Assembly (NCBI GenBank): GCA_964466745.1
Contig: CAYXOX010000067.1
Location: 1 to 14,780 of the forward strand
Direction of reading: 5' to 3'
DNA length: 14,780 nucleotides
Source: CAYXOX01 sp964466745
Lineage (GTDB): Bacteria > Pseudomonadota > Alphaproteobacteria > Rhodobacterales > Rhodobacteraceae
Shown: in pieces, positions 13,865 through 14,780 of the stretch
Position numbering within the stretch: the stretch's first letter is position 1
Layout: the number at the start of each line of letters is the position of its first letter
Notes under the pieces: generated by a model
What the model was told of the DNA's origin: nothing
The model's database searches: none
Seen by the model: only the letters and a program-made list of their open reading frames with translations
Made by a program: the position numbers and the translations under genes

Positions 13865-13890
13865 CAAAATTTACCATTTGGTAAAATTTG
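13865..13890. promoter_or_regulatory. RutR-like operator palindrome upstream of preT
   Basis: A perfect 16-bp interrupted palindrome, TTTACCATTTGGTAAA (13870-13885), has 7-bp arms around TT. With one mismatch the symmetry extends to 11-bp arms (13865-13890). The published E. coli RutR site is TTGACCA-NN-TGGTCAA. This sequence has the same layout and differs only by a symmetric change at the third position of each arm. RutR is the TetR-family regulator of pyrimidine catabolism that senses uracil/thymine, and the next gene encodes a pyrimidine-reducing enzyme. The site lies in an AT-rich island 53 nt before the preT start and overlaps TAAAAT (13882-13887), a possible -10 box. The regulator gene itself is not in the window. 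Confidence 0.7.
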
Positions 13891-13938
13891 CACCCTGTGT
13901 CAGGCTCGGACGAAAGATATCAACAGGGAACCCAGCCC

Positions 13939-14780
13939 ATGCGCATCACGCCCATGACGCCAGGTATCGCGGCCGGACGACTCGAACCCGAGGATCTGGC
14001 ACGCAACTTCGCCGACGCATACCCGCCGCTCGATGCCCACGAGGCCGCCGTCGCCGCCGACCGGTGCTACTTCTGCTACGATGCCCCGTGCATCACGGCC
14101 TGCCCCACCGCCATCGACATCCCGCTCTTCATCCGCCAGATCCAGACGGGCAACGCCGAGGGGGCGGCGAAGACGATCTTCGATCAGAACATCCTCGGCG
14201 GGATGTGCGCGCGTGTCTGCCCGACAGAGACGCTCTGCGAGGAGGCCTGCGTGCGCGAGGCGGCCGAGGGCAAGCCGGTGGAGATCGGCCGGCTCCAGCG
14301 TTTCGCCACCGACACCGTGATGGAGGCCGGCACGCACCCGTTCACCCGCGCCGCACCCACCGGCAAGCGGGTCGCGGTCGTCGGTGCGGGGCCCGCGGGG
14401 CTCGCCTGCGCCCACCGTCTCGCCCTCAGGGGCCACGACGTGACGCTCTACGACGCGCGCGGCAAGCCCGGCGGGCTCAACGAGTACGGCATCGCCGCCT
14501 ACAAGACGCCCGAATCCTTCGCCGCCCGAGAGGTGGCTTGGCTGCTCAAGATCGGCGGCATTACGCTGCATACCGGCAAGGCGCTGGGCGAGGGGCTCGA
14601 TCTCGACACCCTGCGCGCGGAGTTCGACGCGGTGTTCCTCGGCATCGGCCTGCCGGGCGTCAACGCGCTGCGCGCACCCGGCGAGGAGAAATCCGGCGTC
14701 GAGGATGCCGTCGCCTTCATCGCCACCCTGCGCCAGGCCGAGGATCTCGCCGCGCTCCCGGTGGGGCGGAACGTGATCGT
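13939..14780 (+). CDS. preT: NAD(P)-dependent dihydropyrimidine dehydrogenase subunit PreT (3' truncated by window edge)
   Basis: The first 280 residues of PreT, the flavin/iron-sulfur subunit that passes electrons from NAD(P)H to PreA for reduction of uracil or thymine to the dihydro form, the first step of reductive pyrimidine catabolism in the cytosol. The N-terminal domain holds two four-cysteine groups for 4Fe-4S clusters: CYFCYDAPCITACP (Cys43, 46, 51, 55) and CARVCPTETLCEEAC (Cys90, 94, 100, 104). An FAD-binding Rossmann motif, VAVVGAGPAGLACAHRL (145-161), follows, then GKPGGLNEYGIAAYKTP (175-191). GltD (glutamate synthase small subunit) shares this fold, but the CYxCYDAPCxxxCPTxIDIP signature is that of PreT/DPYD. 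ATG 13939 has AGGGA about 10 nt upstream. The frame is still open at the window end. preA would be expected immediately downstream. Regulation is probably through the palindrome at 13870-13885. Confidence 0.93.
   Translation, partial: MRITPMTPGIAAGRLEPEDLARNFADAYPPLDAHEAAVAADRCYFCYDAPCITACPTAIDIPLFIRQIQTGNAEGAAKTIFDQNILGGMCARVCPTETLCEEACVREAAEGKPVEIGRLQRFATDTVMEAGTHPFTRAAPTGKRVAVVGAGPAGLACAHRLALRGHDVTLYDARGKPGGLNEYGIAAYKTPESFAAREVAWLLKIGGITLHTGKALGEGLDLDTLRAEFDAVFLGIGLPGVNALRAPGEEKSGVEDAVAFIATLRQAEDLAALPVGRNVI

Noticed and set aside
13939..14780. Glutamate synthase small subunit (GltD) as an alternative to PreT
   Set aside because: The two cysteine groups read CYFCYDAPCITACP and CARVCPTETLC, the PreT/DPYD pattern rather than the GltD pattern, and no gltB-like sequence is near.

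Overview
The window is very GC-rich, with strong G/C preference at third codon positions. Protein similarities, dense TGATG/ATGA gene junctions and a stem-loop element ending in GGAGTATTTTCCCC all point to an alphaproteobacterium, most likely of the Rhodobacteraceae. No tRNA, rRNA, CRISPR array, insertion sequence or prophage gene was seen. The identifications come from motif recognition by eye, without database searches.

Left part (1-3751), housekeeping and metabolic genes: the 3' two-thirds of a class III alcohol dehydrogenase (frmA, +), then convergent dapD (lysine/peptidoglycan pathway, -) and a PLP-dependent threonine/serine dehydratase-like gene (-). A LOG-family Rossmann protein (+) is divergent from the dehydratase. 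A triple stem-loop element lies between frmA and dapD and probably terminates dapD.

Central part (13096 down to 4002, all on the minus strand): a long run of nine genes that reads as a transport-plus-catabolism operon. In transcription order these are an NMT1/THI5-type periplasmic binding protein, an ABC ATPase, an ABC permease, a cytosine-deaminase-like amidohydrolase, a VAO-type FAD oxidoreductase, two tandem paralogous flavodoxin-fold NAD(P)H oxidoreductases, a creatininase-family amidohydrolase, and a FlaA1/CapD-like nucleotide-sugar dehydratase that lacks the usual membrane half. Most junctions overlap or are a few bases apart. The only sizeable gap (247 nt) lies before the two reductases.

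Right part (13408-14780, +): a small Rid-family gene, then the 5' part of preT, the NAD(P)H/FAD/Fe-S subunit of the reductive dihydropyrimidine dehydrogenase PreTA. Between them is a palindrome, TTTACCATTTGGTAAA, with the same 7-2-7 layout as the RutR operator of pyrimidine catabolism.

Together the right half looks like a nitrogen-heterocycle (pyrimidine-like) uptake and degradation locus. The ABC system imports a compound, the CodA-like and creatininase-like hydrolases deaminate it or open its ring, the flavoenzymes oxidise or reduce it, and the divergent Rid/PreT branch feeds the classical reductive pyrimidine pathway. The substrate of the minus-strand operon is not evident from the sequence. 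Active-site changes in the CodA-like enzyme argue against plain cytosine. This operon is the best candidate in the window for an undescribed system.
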